In this document: positions 1 through 9,403 of the stretch, piece after piece | Position numbering within the stretch: the first letter of the stretch is position 1 | Layout of the letters: every line of letters starts with the position of its first letter | NCBI RefSeq assembly: GCF_029029525.1 | Contig: NZ_JAKJSC010000003.1 | Location: forward strand, 186,001-250,000 | Source of the DNA: Labilibaculum sp. DW002 | Lineage (GTDB): Bacteria > Bacteroidota > Bacteroidia > Bacteroidales > Marinifilaceae | Direction: 5' to 3' | DNA length: 64,000 bases | Translations under genes and position numbers: made by a program | Notes under the pieces: generated by a model | Told to the model about the DNA's origin: nothing | The model's input: only the letters and a program-made list of their open reading frames with translations | The model's database searches: none

Positions 1-294
1 ATTGATTCCAGTATCACCAATTCCTTTATCAAGAAGAATTTCTTTTTGAAGAATAGATATACCTTCTCCATTTAGTAATTCTAGATAGGCAACATTACTA
101 ACATTGGATAACTTCCTTGTGTTTATATCAATATTGTATGCTTGTAGCCAGCAAGTTTCGCCAGAAACAAAGATATTTCTATTCAAGTGTAAATAGATCC
201 GATCTATTGCGTAATTCTGAGAAAAAGAATTGTATCCTAATAAGATTAAGAATATGAAAATTGATATCGATTTGTTGCTTAATTTTGTTCTCAT
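1..294 (-). CDS. MG2-like large surface protein, N-terminal part only
   Basis: The reading frame opens at ATG 294 on the minus strand and runs off the left edge of the window, giving 98 residues. It starts with a signal peptide (hydrophobic IFIFLILLGY, then FSQ). The segment IYLHLNRNIFVSGETCWLQAYNID resembles the start of the large Bacteroidota MG2/alpha-2-macroglobulin-like proteins, whose usual form is a HTDRxxYxxGxTxWFKAY-like stretch. Such proteins are often encoded next to a TonB-dependent receptor and DUF4249 lipoproteins, as here. It begins 10 nt after the stop of the receptor gene and is probably the last gene of the same transcript. Function is not established; a role in surface binding or secretion with the receptor is inference. 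The family call rests on one short motif. Confidence 0.6.
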   Translation of the reverse strand, partial: MRTKLSNKSISIFIFLILLGYNSFSQNYAIDRIYLHLNRNIFVSGETCWLQAYNIDINTRKLSNVSNVAYLELLNGEGISILQKEILLDKGIGDTGIN

Positions 295-304
295 CTAGGG
301 AAAT

Positions 305-3028
305 TTAGAATTCTATATTGTATGATACCATCGGAATTGCTTGGCCAAATATGGATAGTTTATATCCTAAACTGCCACTTAAATCACTACGGAAATAAAC
401 CGAGTATGCATTTTTCCTACCCGTAACATTATATATACCAAATGTGAAATTAGAGTGAAAGAGTTTATCCTTTTTCAAATTTCCAATTACTCTTAGCGAT
501 AGATCTGTTCTAAAGTAGTTCGGTATACGATATTCATTTCTTTGTGAATAGTAGGATATTGGAATATCCTGAATTGTATAATGACCTATCGGAAATGTTG
601 CAGGTCTTCCGGTGTTAAAAACAGTATTTGTTGAGAATATTAATCTTCTCGATATTTTAAAGTTAATAGCTGCTTTAATATTATGAGGTTTGTCAAAAGG
701 AGCTCTATAATACTCCCCATTTTTAATAGAAAAGGAACCAGTCTTATCTTTTGTTTTGAAATAACTTCGAGAATAAGAGTAACTCATCGTTCCATTAATT
801 CGACCAGATTTTTTTGTCAAACTGAATTCCAATCCATAATTTTTCCCATCTACATTAATTACTTCACTTTCAATGTTTTGTTTTAGGAATAATTGAGCTC
901 CATCTTTATAATCTTTGGCATTTTCAATCTCTTTGTAGTAGGTTTCAAGAGAGACTTCATATGCTTTATTACCAATGTTTTTATAATATCCAAGAGAGTA
1001 TTGGTCTCCTACTTGAGGTTTAAGGTATTTATTTGTTAATCGCCAAGTATCTGTTGGAGAAATAGCCATAGAATTCGTTAATAAATGGACGTTTTGTCTA
1101 CTTCTATTATAGCTTAACTTTATGGCTGAACTTGTTGATAAATCATAAGAAAAATTCACTCTGAATTCCGGACCGTGGTAGTTGTTGTATAGACCACTCT
1201 TTTCTATGGAATCGCGAACTTCTGCTGTTGATGGGTCATCATTTACATACTTCATTTCGTAGCTATCTCCTAGGTTACCAAACATAGAGTAACGAATTCC
1301 TATTTCAGCTGAAAGTTTTGGAAGAGGATTAAATTTAAAACCTGTAAATAAGGCTAATTCTATTCCTTTTTCTGAATTGAAGTATTGATTTTTATATGAT
1401 GATAATTCACTAAGTTTAGAAAGATCGCCTGGCTTTATTTGATAATGCTTGGCTTCATATCCAAAATTCAGTACCGAGTTATTTTCTTTTTCATTAACAA
1501 GCTGGCTTTTTATTCCCATTTCAATAACTTCATGTTTTAGCGCGAATGAGCTTTCTGGAATTTCATCACTTTCTAAAACGTAGGAATAATTTGAATAATA
1601 GGCATTGCTTAAAATTTTATTTTTTTCATTAATTCTATGTTTCCAATTGATTGAACCGATTAAGTTTTTGAAATTATACGTAGAATCTGAATGCAATTGA
1701 AAATCATCATTGCTATAATAATAGCTAAAATCTATTTGGTTTTTAGAGTTTGGTTTGTATGATAATTTACCATGTAGATCGTGAAAATTGGCTTTGCTAT
1801 TATTTAGTTCTTCAGAATCAATAAGGTCTAAAATCCAATTTGAGTAAGTGAATCTAAAGGAGCTTTGAAAACTTAATTTGTTTTTAACAATTGGAGTTTC
1901 AATATAGAGTTTAGAGGTAATTGGGCTAATTCCAAGTTTACCACTAAATTTATCACTTAAGTTCTTTTGCGTTTTTAATTCATAAACCGAAGAAATTCGA
2001 CCACCAAAATGATTTGGAATACTTGCTTTATATAGGTTTGCTTCTTCAATCATATCGCTATTAAAAGCTGCAAAAAATCCAAAGAAATGCGCAGGATAAT
2101 AGATCGGTGCATTATCGATCAAAATCAGATTTTGATCCGCAGAGCCACCTCTAACATTAAAACCAACAGAACCCTCACCAGCACTTTCAACTCCTGCCAG
2201 CATAGTTGTGCTTTTTATAATATCTGGTTCGCCTAATGCAGAAGGAAGGTTGTTAATGTCTTCTATGTTTACAACATTAACGCCCATGCTTGTTCGTTTT
2301 ACCTGATCGTCTTTTGCAATCACCTGAACTTCTCTTAGCTCTGTCGATTCTTCGATCATTTCGACATCTAAACGACCATCACCACGTATGTTTATTTTAC
2401 GTGTTGTTTCCCGTAGTCCGATAAATTTATAGATAATATTATGCCTTCCTGGAGGAAGTTTTATTTCATAATATCCAGTTTTTCCAGAGGTAACTCCCTT
2501 TTTTATATCTGGCAAAAAAATCTCAACTCCCTGTAAGGGTGTTGAACTCTTCTTGTATTTAACGAAACCTCGTAATTTTACTTGTTTTTGACCGATTGAA
2601 TTACCTATATTGTGAATTATGTATTCTTGTTCCTTTAAGGATTCAAGATCTTTCGTTGAATTACTAGCTACTTCTTGTTCTATATTTTCAGTAATTAGAT
2701 TTGATATTTTTTGATCAAATCCCATATCTAAATCAATATTCCCGGTTAGTATTATACTATTCCCATTTACTAGAAAGTTAATTTTATGCGGTGATAAAAT
2801 TTCCTTTAAAATAGTATTTACATTTTCATCAGCATATGCTTTCTTCAAGTAAATATTTTTCGTCCATGCTGGATTATAAAATACATGTATGTTGTGATTT
2901 ATTTCTAATTCCTTCGTGAAATCTTCAAAGGACATTTCTGATTTTCCAATTGTTATTTGCCCCATTAGATTACTAGCACAGAGTATCAATAAACAACCAA
3001 TTAAAACTATTTTGTTTTTCATTACCAT
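305..3028 (-). CDS. TonB-dependent receptor with STN-like and carboxypeptidase-regulatory-like N-terminus
   Basis: The 907-residue protein has a signal peptide (residues about 1-24), an STN-like secretin/TonB short domain (about 30-98), a carboxypeptidase-regulatory-like beta-sandwich (about 150-232, starting RGFVKYKKSSTPLQGVEIF), a plug domain (about 245-350, with FNVRGGSADQNLILIDNAPIY) and a long outer-membrane beta-barrel ending in an aromatic residue (SYNIEF). The STN domain is typical of receptors that can signal to an anti-sigma factor, but no fecI/fecR pair is visible in this window. Two Met codons lie close together (3028 and 3022); either could be the start. It sits between the DUF4249 array and an MG2-like gene, a combination common in Bacteroidota surface loci. 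The ligand is unknown. Confidence 0.9.
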   Translation of the reverse strand: MVMKNKIVLIGCLLILCASNLMGQITIGKSEMSFEDFTKELEINHNIHVFYNPAWTKNIYLKKAYADENVNTILKEILSPHKINFLVNGNSIILTGNIDLDMGFDQKISNLITENIEQEVASNSTKDLESLKEQEYIIHNIGNSIGQKQVKLRGFVKYKKSSTPLQGVEIFLPDIKKGVTSGKTGYYEIKLPPGRHNIIYKFIGLRETTRKINIRGDGRLDVEMIEESTELREVQVIAKDDQVKRTSMGVNVVNIEDINNLPSALGEPDIIKSTTMLAGVESAGEGSVGFNVRGGSADQNLILIDNAPIYYPAHFFGFFAAFNSDMIEEANLYKASIPNHFGGRISSVYELKTQKNLSDKFSGKLGISPITSKLYIETPIVKNKLSFQSSFRFTYSNWILDLIDSEELNNSKANFHDLHGKLSYKPNSKNQIDFSYYYSNDDFQLHSDSTYNFKNLIGSINWKHRINEKNKILSNAYYSNYSYVLESDEIPESSFALKHEVIEMGIKSQLVNEKENNSVLNFGYEAKHYQIKPGDLSKLSELSSYKNQYFNSEKGIELALFTGFKFNPLPKLSAEIGIRYSMFGNLGDSYEMKYVNDDPSTAEVRDSIEKSGLYNNYHGPEFRVNFSYDLSTSSAIKLSYNRSRQNVHLLTNSMAISPTDTWRLTNKYLKPQVGDQYSLGYYKNIGNKAYEVSLETYYKEIENAKDYKDGAQLFLKQNIESEVINVDGKNYGLEFSLTKKSGRINGTMSYSYSRSYFKTKDKTGSFSIKNGEYYRAPFDKPHNIKAAINFKISRRLIFSTNTVFNTGRPATFPIGHYTIQDIPISYYSQRNEYRIPNYFRTDLSLRVIGNLKKDKLFHSNFTFGIYNVTGRKNAYSVYFRSDLSGSLGYKLSIFGQAIPMVSYNIEF

Positions 3029-3034
3029 TAGTGT

Positions 3035-3721
3035 TTAGTGTATAAAATACTGAAGTGTTGAAACGATATCTATTGGAGAATCTTTTCGAAATTTGATATT
3101 GTTTTTTCTAAAATGTAGCGCTATTTCCTTTTTTGAAATTTGAAAAGCATCGTAGACATCTTTTTTTGAACTGATCTCGTGAAGATTAGATGAGGTAACA
3201 GCGTAAATCTTATTGTCTGCTACAATTTTAAAATTGACATTCTCTGCAGTAGACAGTTTTTTCTCTAGATTCCATTCAATTAAAAACAGGATGTTTTTAT
3301 TAGCTGATTTTATTACCTGATAATAATGATTGGGATTTAAATCTTGGTGTAATAAGTCTCCTCTCTTAAAATGATAGGAACCTATAGGGTTCGTAATAGT
3401 AAAATCAGATAACTCCTCTTTATTTAAAACAATATATCTTTTGGTATTATCCTGCGAGGAAATATTCTTGATTACGTTATGATTGTCCAAATCAAATCCA
3501 AAATTCTCATTGTGAACCCAAGAATTACTCATAAATAAACTTCCATTTAAAGATAAGTTTTCCTGAAAAAAGGAATTGTAAATTTTAATATTGTCTTTTG
3601 GAATCCAAACTTTGCCATTTATATGGTTGAGTTTATTATTGTCTAGAGTGGGTTGACTAACTGCGTTTAAATTAAATAGGTAGGTTAGTACTATAAAAAT
3701 TAAAAGTTTGTTTTTTTTCAT
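3035..3721 (-). CDS. exported protein of unknown function
   Basis: This 228-residue protein is not recognised. It has an N-terminal signal peptide (KKNKLLIFIVLTYLFNLNAVSQ, cleavage probably after SQ or nearby) and no other membrane segment or lipobox. The rest is a mostly polar, beta-rich-looking sequence. It lies 6 nt upstream of the TonB-dependent receptor on the same strand and 83 nt downstream of the last DUF4249 gene, so it is likely co-transcribed with the receptor and works at the cell surface or in the periplasm with it. Any specific role would be a guess. Confidence 0.75.
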   Translation of the reverse strand: MKKNKLLIFIVLTYLFNLNAVSQPTLDNNKLNHINGKVWIPKDNIKIYNSFFQENLSLNGSLFMSNSWVHNENFGFDLDNHNVIKNISSQDNTKRYIVLNKEELSDFTITNPIGSYHFKRGDLLHQDLNPNHYYQVIKSANKNILFLIEWNLEKKLSTAENVNFKIVADNKIYAVTSSNLHEISSKKDVYDAFQISKKEIALHFRKNNIKFRKDSPIDIVSTLQYFIH

Positions 3722-3804
3722 GATATACTCTTTTTAACAGAGAAGTAGATAGGGGATTTTATAAGTGTTTTTGTTGTCTTGCTAATGTTTTTTTTGATTG
3801 ATAT

Positions 3805-4953
3805 TTATTGCCAAAAAGATGGTTTAGTAATAGGAAATTCATAAGAGCAATCGTAGCAATAAATATAGCGATAGAAATAAACGGCATCTCCTTTATCATA
3901 TTCTATTCTGGTAACGTAGTAGATGGTAGGATCAGGCCTGGCTTTTCTTCTCGATTTCTCGACACATTCAGGAGGGAAATATTCAAAATTGGTTTGAAAC
4001 ATATCCCTATTAAATGATTTACCTTTTGCACTTACAGAAGAGACCTCAAAATAACCAACAACAGAATGATCACCATCGCAGCAATAAATATTTCCTTCTA
4101 CGTTTCCTGGTGTTCTATCATACAGATTACCACTGCTTTGATTTATTTGCTTGATGTGGTCCCAAAACTTATAATTGTTTGCACTAATGGAACGGACATT
4201 TATATGAAGATGGTAATCGAATAATAATTTCTGCTCTGTAGAATTTATGGAAATCGTCGGAAGTTTTTTCAGGGATTTGGTATCCAGAATTGAGGCATCG
4301 TAGACACTTATCTCATTGTTGTAAATCTGTTTGTAACATACAGATGCTGGTTCGCTTGTAAATAGTAAACTATCTACAACATTTATGTGAAATGGTGTTT
4401 GCCATTCCCAACTTTCTTGTGATTCCCATCTTAAATAACTTACACTGTTCGATTGGTCAACAGCGTCAAAGTATAGTTTAACGGCACTACGCTCAACATC
4501 TTTAGAAATAAATTGTTTGTAATCTTCACCATAAATGTTTGTGATTTCTACTGGTGGCGACATTATTTCTGGTTCAGACTCATATTCTAAACCATCTTTA
4601 GTGATAATTTTTATCCAGTAACTAGTGCCTATTTCACCTCGAAAATCTGATGATTCATTTTGGTATAAACCCGGTTCAATTTCTTGGAATATATCAGAAT
4701 CCCCTTTGTCATTAAATATGTTAATGATGGCATCGCCTTCAGGATTGACGGAATCTCTAGTTGTAACAGAGTCCATTGAAACTGTTTTGTATAAGCGAAT
4801 TTGAATAGGAATGTTTTCGTTTGATATTTTACCATCAACGACTAAAACAGAGAAGTTTCCGTTTATTTTAGGGCTATACCTTTCTGTACATGATAAAAAT
4901 ATAGGGACAAAAAGAAAAGGTAATATTAACCTTTTAAGTTTAGTTATGTTCAT
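3805..4953 (-). CDS. DUF4249 family outer-membrane lipoprotein, paralogue 1
   Basis: The 382-residue protein has a lipoprotein signal ending at Cys22 (FVPIFLSC), an N-terminal beta-sandwich-like region (LVVDGKISNENIPIQIRLYKT) and the conserved tail KPSFWQ shared with three upstream paralogues. DUF4249 proteins are usually encoded next to TonB-dependent receptors and are thought to be surface-associated partners; the substrate is unknown. The frame is open to an ATG at 5028, but I choose ATG 4953 because it begins the lipoprotein signal and because the conserved leader block CTAGGAAGAA (5000-5009) then lies 47 nt upstream, as in the other three copies. Paired Cys (YCCDGDH; YCYDCSYEF) may form disulfides. 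Confidence 0.88.
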   Translation of the reverse strand: MNITKLKRLILPFLFVPIFLSCTERYSPKINGNFSVLVVDGKISNENIPIQIRLYKTVSMDSVTTRDSVNPEGDAIINIFNDKGDSDIFQEIEPGLYQNESSDFRGEIGTSYWIKIITKDGLEYESEPEIMSPPVEITNIYGEDYKQFISKDVERSAVKLYFDAVDQSNSVSYLRWESQESWEWQTPFHINVVDSLLFTSEPASVCYKQIYNNEISVYDASILDTKSLKKLPTISINSTEQKLLFDYHLHINVRSISANNYKFWDHIKQINQSSGNLYDRTPGNVEGNIYCCDGDHSVVGYFEVSSVSAKGKSFNRDMFQTNFEYFPPECVEKSRRKARPDPTIYYVTRIEYDKGDAVYFYRYIYCYDCSYEFPITKPSFWQ

Positions 4954-5166
4954 TTTATGCAAAGGGTTAGGTAGTGGGTTGTCTAAAGTTAAATAAAATC
5001 TAGGAAGAAAGATGCTTCTTTGTTTCATTATTTGACAAAATTCTAATTTTATGGTTATCTAACTGTTGCACTGCAGGCGAACTTAACGGACTTATAAAAA
5101 AGGTAGTGGGAATTATTAAAATAACATGCTAATAATGTTACAGAATAAATTTGTTTGAATTAATAC

Positions 5167-6312
5167 TTATTGCCAAAAAGATGGTTTTGTGATAGAGAAT
5201 TCATAAGAACAGTCGAAGCAGAATATATAACGATAGTAAAAAACGGCATCTCCTTTATCAAATTCTATTCTAGTAATGTAATAGATAGCTGGATTAGGTC
5301 TGTTTTTACTGGATTTTTCGATACATTCTGGAGGAAAATAATCAAAAGTAGTTTGAAACATATCTCGGTTAAATGATTTGCCTTTACTGCTTACTGAAGA
5401 AACCTCAAAATAACCAACAACAGAATAATTATCATCGCAACAGTATATATTTCCTTCTACGTTGCCAGGTGACCTATCATACAGATTTCCACTGCTTTGA
5501 TTTATTTGTTTAATGTGATTCCAAAATTGATAATTATTTGCACTAATGGATCGGACATTTATATGTAGATAGTAATCAAATAATAATTTTTGTTCTGTAT
5601 AATCTATGGAAACTAAAGGAAGTTTATGCATTGATTTGGTATCCAGAATTGACGCATCAAAGACACTTATCTCATTGTTGAATTTCTGCCGATAACATAT
5701 CGATGCTGGTTCGCTTGTAAAAAGTAAACTATCTGGAAGATTTAAGTGGAATGGTGTTTGCCATTCCCAGCCTTCGTTAGATTCCCATCTTATATAACTT
5801 ACACTGTTCGATTGGTCAATTGCATCAAAGTAAAGTTTAACGGCATTTCGCTCTAAATCTTTAGAAATATACTGTTTGTAATCTTCACCATAAATGTTGG
5901 TGATTTCTACTGGGGGAGACATGATTTCTGGTTCAGACTCAAATTCTAAACCATCTTTAGTGATAATTTTTATCCAATAAGTTGTACCTACATCACCTCG
6001 AAAACTTGAGGATTCATTTTGGTATAAACCAGGCTCGATTTCTTGGAATACATCGGAATTTCCTTTGTCGTCGAATATGTTAATGATGGCATCACTTTCA
6101 GGAATAATGGAATCTCTGGTTGTAACAGAATCCATTGATATTGTTTTGTATAAACGAATTTGAATTGGAGTGTTTTCGTTTGAGATTTTACCATCAACAA
6201 CTAAAATAGAGAAGTTTCCATTTATTTTTGGGCTATACCTTTCTGTACAGGATAAAAATAAAGGAACAAAAAGAAAGGGTAATATTAGTTTCTTTAGTTT
6301 AGTTATGATCAC
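5167..6312 (-). CDS. DUF4249 family outer-membrane lipoprotein, paralogue 2
   Basis: The second copy of the tandem array (381 residues) is nearly collinear with paralogue 1 and matches it at most positions. It has the same lipoprotein signal (FVPLFLSC), LVVDGKISNEN start, paired Cys and KPSFWQ tail. There is no ATG at the expected start. The position matching the ATG of the other copies is a GTG (6312-6310), and a TTG lies three codons earlier (6321). I prefer GTG because the leader block CTAGGAAGAA (6359-6368) then sits 47 nt upstream, the spacing seen in the neighbours (46-47). The weaker start could lower expression of this copy; that is inference. Confidence 0.85.
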   Translation of the reverse strand: MIITKLKKLILPFLFVPLFLSCTERYSPKINGNFSILVVDGKISNENTPIQIRLYKTISMDSVTTRDSIIPESDAIINIFDDKGNSDVFQEIEPGLYQNESSSFRGDVGTTYWIKIITKDGLEFESEPEIMSPPVEITNIYGEDYKQYISKDLERNAVKLYFDAIDQSNSVSYIRWESNEGWEWQTPFHLNLPDSLLFTSEPASICYRQKFNNEISVFDASILDTKSMHKLPLVSIDYTEQKLLFDYYLHINVRSISANNYQFWNHIKQINQSSGNLYDRSPGNVEGNIYCCDDNYSVVGYFEVSSVSSKGKSFNRDMFQTTFDYFPPECIEKSSKNRPNPAIYYITRIEFDKGDAVFYYRYIFCFDCSYEFSITKPSFWQ

Positions 6313-6527
6313 TTTGCGCAAGGGATTAGATCGTATGTTATCTAAAGTTAGATAAAATCTAGGAAGAAACTTGCTTCTTTATTTTATTATTTAACAAATT
6401 TCTAGTTGGATGATTATCTAACTGTTGTGCAGTAGGTCATGATGAAAGAACGTAAAAAAAATATAGTGTAAATTATTATAAAGTCACACTAATATTACGA
6501 CATAATAGATTCGTATTGGAACAATAC

Positions 6528-7676
6528 TTATTGCCAAAAAGATGGTTTTGTAATTGGAAATTCAAAAGAGCAATCGTAGCAGAATTTTGGGCGAAAATAA
6601 AAAACATCATCTCCAAATTCACTACCAACCCTAGTAATATAATAAATAGTGGTATCGGGATAAATTTTTCTACTAGATTTTTCAATGCATTCACTTGGTG
6701 AATAATCAAATTTTGTATGGAACATTTCTCGATTGAAAGATTTGCCCTTCGTGCTTACCGAAGAAACCTCAAAATAACCAACAACAGAATGGTCACCCTC
6801 ACAACAGGATATATTTCCTTCTACGTTACCAGGTGTTCTATCGTATAGGTTACCACTGCTTTGATTTATTTGCTTAATATGACTCCAAAATTGATAATTT
6901 TTTGAACTAATAGAGCGAACATTTAGGTGCAAATAATAATCGAATAACAATTTCTGTTCTGTTGATAGTATTGAAGTTACAGGAAGTTTAAGCATGGATT
7001 TGGTATCCAGAATTGAAGCGTCATATACATTAATTTCATTGTTTAAATTCTGTCGATAACATACAGATGCTGGTTCGCTGGTAAATAATAAACTATCCAC
7101 AACATTTAAGTGAAATGGAGTTTGCCATTCCCATCCTTCCTTGGATTCCCATTTGATGTAACTTACGCTGTTCGATTGGTCTTTTGCATCAAAGTATAGT
7201 TTAACGTTACTTTGTTCTATTGTTTTAGAAATGTATTGTTTATCATCTTCACCGTAAATGTTTGTAATCTCAACAGGTGGAGACATAATTTCCGGTTCAG
7301 ATTCATATTCTATACCATCTTTTGTGATTATTTTTATCCAATAACTTGCACCCACTTCTCCTCGAAAATTTGATGATTCATTTTGGTATAGACCAGGTTC
7401 TATTTCTTGAAAATTGTCAGAATCTCCTTTGTCGCTGAATATGTTAATGAAGGCATCGCCTTCGGGAATTACTGAGTCTCGGGTTGTTACGGAATCTGCT
7501 GAGATTGTTTTGTATAAACGAATTTGAATTGGAGTGTTTTCGTTTGAGATTTTACCATCAACAACTAAAACAGAGAAGTTTCCATTTATTTTTGGACTAT
7601 ATCTTTCAGTACAGGATAAAAATAAAGGGACAAAAAGAAAGGTTAACAATAGCCTTTTTACATTAATTATGATCAT
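6528..7676 (-). CDS. DUF4249 family outer-membrane lipoprotein, paralogue 3
   Basis: The third copy (382 residues) starts at ATG 7676, 46 nt downstream of its leader block CTAGGAAGAA (7722-7731). It has the lipobox FVPLFLSC, the LVVDGKISNENTPIQIRLYKT start, and the KPSFWQ end. It differs from copies 1 and 2 mainly in the last 60 residues (SECIEKSSRKIYPDTTIYYITRVGSEFGDD region) and has SCCEGDH where the others have YCCxxxx. The divergent C-terminal region before a fixed tail suggests that this part may contact different partners in each copy. That is inference from comparing the four translations by eye. Confidence 0.87.
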   Translation of the reverse strand: MIIINVKRLLLTFLFVPLFLSCTERYSPKINGNFSVLVVDGKISNENTPIQIRLYKTISADSVTTRDSVIPEGDAFINIFSDKGDSDNFQEIEPGLYQNESSNFRGEVGASYWIKIITKDGIEYESEPEIMSPPVEITNIYGEDDKQYISKTIEQSNVKLYFDAKDQSNSVSYIKWESKEGWEWQTPFHLNVVDSLLFTSEPASVCYRQNLNNEINVYDASILDTKSMLKLPVTSILSTEQKLLFDYYLHLNVRSISSKNYQFWSHIKQINQSSGNLYDRTPGNVEGNISCCEGDHSVVGYFEVSSVSTKGKSFNREMFHTKFDYSPSECIEKSSRKIYPDTTIYYITRVGSEFGDDVFYFRPKFCYDCSFEFPITKPSFWQ

Positions 7677-7865
7677 TTCAAGTGAAGGGTTAGTTTGTGG
7701 GTTGTCTAATATAAATATATTCTAGGAAGAAAACTGCGTCTTAGTTTTATTATTTGACAATATTGTAGATTTATGCTATGCGAATAGTTGTGCAATAAGC
7801 CAAAATAAGTTTTTGAAAAACAGTTTGAATTATTGTGATGTCAATCTCGTAATACGGAATACTGC

Positions 7866-7901
7866 AAAAAAAATAGCAAACAGGATACTGATATTACCTG
7901 T
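7866..7901 (-). terminator. possible terminator after DUF4249 paralogue 4
   Basis: On the minus strand, ACAGGtAATA and TATcCTGT form a stem with a small bulge, followed by an eight-T run. It lies in the longer gap between copies 4 and 3, so copy 4 may be partly uncoupled from the rest. Confidence 0.4.
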
Positions 7902-7959
7902 CTTTACTTGTTGCAATTGATTTACTAACGAATTAATTATTACTTGTTTGTATTAATGC

Positions 7960-9108
7960 TTATTGCCAAAAAGATGGTTTTGTGACTGGGAATTCATGAG
8001 AACAATCAAAGCAGTATATTAAGCTATAGTAATAAACGATATCTCCATTAGCAGATCCTAACCTAGAGACGTAATAGTAGTCGGGGTTAGGTTTGGCTTT
8101 TATACTGGATTTTTCGATACATTCTGATGGGAAATAATCAAATTTTGTTTGAAACATTTCTCGATTAAATGATTTGCCCTTTTTGCTTACTGAAGACACC
8201 TCAAAATAGCCAACTACAGAATGGTCACCCTCGCAGCAGTATATATTTCCTTCTACATTGCCAGGTGCTCTATCATAAAGATTACCACTACTTTGATTTA
8301 TTTTCTTAATATAATCCCAAAATTGATAATTTTTAGCGCTAATGGAACGGACATTTATTTGTAAATAATAATCAAATAATAATTTTTGTTCTGTTGATAG
8401 TATTGATGTTACAGGAAGTTTAAGCATGGATTTGGTATCCAAAATTGAAGCGTTATATACATTAATTTCATTGTTTAAATTCTGTCGATAACATACAGAA
8501 GCTGGATCGCTTGTAAATAATAAGCTATCAACAACATTTAAATGATACGGAGTTTGCCATTCCCAACTTTCTTGCGATTCCCATCTGATATAGTTTGCAC
8601 CGTTCGATTGGTCTTTTGCATCAAAGTATAGTTTAACGGCATTTTGTTCTAGATCTTTAGAAATGTACAGCTGATCATCTTCACCATAAATATTTATAAT
8701 CTCTACTGGAGGAGACATGATTTCCGGTTCGGACTCATATTCTAAACCATCTTTTGTGATTATTTTTATCCAATAACTAGTACCTACTTGGCCTCGAAAA
8801 TTTGAGGATTCATTTTGGTATAAACCAGGTTCTATTTCTTGGAATAAGTCAGAATCTCCTTTATCGCTAAATATGTTAATTAATGCATCATTTTCAGGAA
8901 TAACGGAATCTCTTGTTGAGACAGAGTCTGTTGAAATTGTTTTGTATAATCGAATTTGAATGGGCGTATTTTCGTTTGTGATCTTTCCATCAACAACCAA
9001 AACGGAAAAATTTTCATTTATGTTTGGGTTATATCTTTCTGTACAGGATAAAAATAAAGGGACAAAAAGAAAGGGAAGTATTAATCTTTTTATTTTAATT
9101 ATGACCAT
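7960..9108 (-). CDS. DUF4249 family outer-membrane lipoprotein, paralogue 4 (first of the array)
   Basis: The promoter-proximal copy (382 residues) starts at ATG 9108, 46 nt downstream of its leader block CTAGGAAGAA (9154-9163). Signal and lipobox are FVPLFLSC; the mature protein begins CTERYNPNINENFSVLVVDGKITNEN, and the tail KPSFWQ is kept. It shares several stretches with copy 3 that copies 1 and 2 lack, for example LNNEINVYNASILDTKSMLKLP and STEQKLLFDYYLQ, so copies 3 and 4 look like one pair and 1 and 2 another. The 283-nt gap to copy 3 is longer than the others and holds a possible terminator. Confidence 0.88.
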   Translation of the reverse strand: MVIIKIKRLILPFLFVPLFLSCTERYNPNINENFSVLVVDGKITNENTPIQIRLYKTISTDSVSTRDSVIPENDALINIFSDKGDSDLFQEIEPGLYQNESSNFRGQVGTSYWIKIITKDGLEYESEPEIMSPPVEIINIYGEDDQLYISKDLEQNAVKLYFDAKDQSNGANYIRWESQESWEWQTPYHLNVVDSLLFTSDPASVCYRQNLNNEINVYNASILDTKSMLKLPVTSILSTEQKLLFDYYLQINVRSISAKNYQFWDYIKKINQSSGNLYDRAPGNVEGNIYCCEGDHSVVGYFEVSSVSKKGKSFNREMFQTKFDYFPSECIEKSSIKAKPNPDYYYVSRLGSANGDIVYYYSLIYCFDCSHEFPVTKPSFWQ

Positions 9109-9335
9109 TTTAGATGATGGATTAGAAAGTAGTCTGACTAAGTTAAATATATTCTAGGAAGAAGATGCTACTTTCTGTTATTAATTGATAATACTGTAGG
9201 CTTTTGGCGGTCTAATAGTTGCACAATTAGCCATGATATAGAGGCTGAATTAAGAGTATTTTGAATTATTATAGCATCAATTTGATTTAAAAAGTTAGAA
9301 GCTCATTTTTTTGCTTGACATTTTCATAATCTAAC

Positions 9336-9370
9336 AAGAAAAAAAGGCTGGATGCGAACATCCAACCTTT
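9336..9370 (-). terminator. rho-independent terminator of the NfeD-like gene
   Basis: AAAGGCTGGATG and CATCCAACCTTT (9343-9370) pair with one mismatch around a CGAA loop. Read on the minus strand the stem is followed by a T-run. It lies 33 nt after the stop of the gene ending at 9404. The remaining bases between 9164 and 9336 hold nothing else that I can support. Confidence 0.8.
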
Positions 9371-9403
9371 GGGGTTTTAGGGTTTATTTAACTTTTTATT
9401 TTT

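Larger units (their letters stand above)
3805..9163 (-). repeat. four-unit tandem gene array (DUF4249 plus leader)
   Basis: Four DUF4249 genes repeat head to tail with stop-to-stop spacings of 1362, 1361 and 1432 nt. The similarity is not limited to the coding part: each copy is preceded by a matching leader with CTAGGAAGAA 46-47 nt before the start, a TTATTTGACAA-like block, and a block like ATCTAACTGTTGxxCA further upstream. The duplicated unit was therefore gene plus upstream region, and each copy could carry its own promoter. Confidence 0.85.

Noticed and set aside
4954-5028. 25-residue N-terminal extension of DUF4249 paralogue 1
   Set aside because: It would bury the lipoprotein signal and overlaps the conserved leader block shared by all four copies.
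3805-9163. Mobile element or insertion sequence behind the DUF4249 repeats
   Set aside because: No transposase, terminal inverted repeats or target duplications; the pattern is a plain tandem gene duplication.
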